Shown: positions 6,123 to 6,230 of the stretch, in pieces
Position numbering within the stretch: the first letter of the stretch is position 1
How the letters are laid out: each line of letters opens with the position of its first letter
Assembly (NCBI GenBank): GCA_900548615.1
Contig: URKW01000113.1
Coordinates: forward strand, 1-6,230
DNA: 6,230 bases
Source: an uncultured Eubacteriales bacterium
Lineage (GTDB): Bacteria; Bacillota; Clostridia; Oscillospirales; Oscillospiraceae
Reading direction: 5' to 3'
Notes under the pieces: model-generated
Told to the model about the DNA's origin: nothing
Databases searched by the model: none
What the model saw: the letters and a program-made list of their open reading frames with translations, nothing else
Made by a program: the position numbers and the translations under genes

Positions 6123-6152
6123 ATTATAAGGGCACGGAGGGGGTAAAGTCAA
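6123..6152 (-). promoter_or_regulatory. Sigma-A type promoter of the operon
   Basis: The minus strand carries TTGACT (6152-6147), an 18-base spacer and a perfect TATAAT (6128-6123). Transcription would begin near 6116, just before the aptamer, giving a leader of about 420 nt. The -35 element lies in the loop of a GGGGGT/ACCCCC inverted repeat (6139-6144 with 6152-6157), which could be a protein-binding site or part of the plus-strand terminator. Confidence 0.85.
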
Positions 6153-6170
6153 CCCCCGCCCGCCTTTTTT
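6131..6170 (+). terminator. Possible plus-strand intrinsic terminator overlapping the operon promoter
   Basis: On the plus strand GGC-AC-GG-A-GGGGGT (6131-6144) can pair with ACCCCC-G-CC-C-GCC (6152-6164) around a 7-base loop. This gives 11 pairs with small internal mismatches, followed directly by six T (6165-6170). No plus-strand gene in the window needs it. It may stop antisense transcription across the operon, or it may be a chance result of GC-rich inverted repeats. Confidence 0.45.
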
Positions 6171-6230
6171 CGACCGTGGTGGCGGGGGGAGCGAACCGAG
6201 CGCTGCCAGTGGCAGATGCAGCGAGGTGAG
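6153..6230. repeat. Non-coding right end with overlapping inverted repeats
   Basis: CCCCCGCC (6153-6160) is repeated inverted as GGCGGGGG (6181-6188). Further right, CTGCC-AGT-GGCAG (6203-6215) forms a short palindrome inside GCTGCC...GCAGC, and GAGCG-type words recur. No credible reading frame with a start and ribosome site is visible. The style resembles the dispersed GC-rich palindromic intergenic elements of clostridial genomes, but the family was not identified. Confidence 0.4.

Noticed and set aside
5719..6152. Short open frames on both strands in the leader region
   Set aside because: They overlap the riboswitch, terminator and promoter, and have no ribosome sites or protein-like composition.
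6171..6230. tRNA 3'-end-like string (GGTTCGCTCC followed by CCACCA, minus strand)
   Set aside because: The T-arm does not pair and no anticodon or D arm can be built in the available sequence.
1..6230. CRISPR arrays, insertion sequences, rRNA or tRNA genes
   Set aside because: No regularly spaced repeats, transposase-like frames or structured RNA gene other than the riboswitch leader were seen.

Overview
The window is a GC-rich stretch whose genes all read on the minus strand. It most resembles a gut-type clostridial genome of the Oscillospiraceae kind. The reasons are the high-GC but Firmicutes-like style: a sigma-A promoter, clear Shine-Dalgarno sites, surface proteins with C-terminal membrane anchors followed by KKKR, and CxxC-rich modules of the type common in gut Clostridia. 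The genus assignment is inference only.

Read in the direction of transcription (right to left): the right end (about 6153-6230) is non-coding and holds inverted repeats. A strong promoter (TTGACT, 18 bases, TATAAT; 6152-6123) starts a leader of roughly 420 nt. The leader contains a cobalamin (B12) riboswitch aptamer (about 6101-5856), followed by a 12-bp intrinsic terminator with a run of six T (5809-5770) and then a smaller hairpin. The first gene (5693-3792) encodes a 633-residue secreted or membrane-anchored protein with two beta-sandwich-like regions, a DUF4430 (transcobalamin C-terminal-like) domain and a Cys-rich tail. The second (3808-2630) overlaps it by 17 bp. It encodes a signal-peptide protein with a prenyltransferase/transcobalamin-type alpha-alpha barrel and a C-terminal membrane anchor. 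The third (2633-1695) overlaps by ATGA and encodes a MoxR-type AAA+ ATPase. The fourth (1692-550), two bases further on, encodes a DUF58 protein. After a 104-bp gap with a hairpin, a TTG-started multi-spanning membrane protein (445 to the left edge, incomplete) sits where a TgpA-type transglutaminase protein usually follows.

The most interesting reading is that the two domains of animal transcobalamin or intrinsic factor (alpha-alpha barrel plus small beta domain) appear here as two separate, translationally coupled cell-surface proteins. They lie directly under a B12 riboswitch with a transcriptional terminator, so they should be made when B12 is scarce. A MoxR-DUF58-TgpA-like cassette is fused onto the same operon. 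My proposal is a surface corrinoid-capture system with its own assembly or maturation module. The riboswitch and domain types are well supported by sequence; B12 binding by the proteins and the role of the MoxR cassette are inference.
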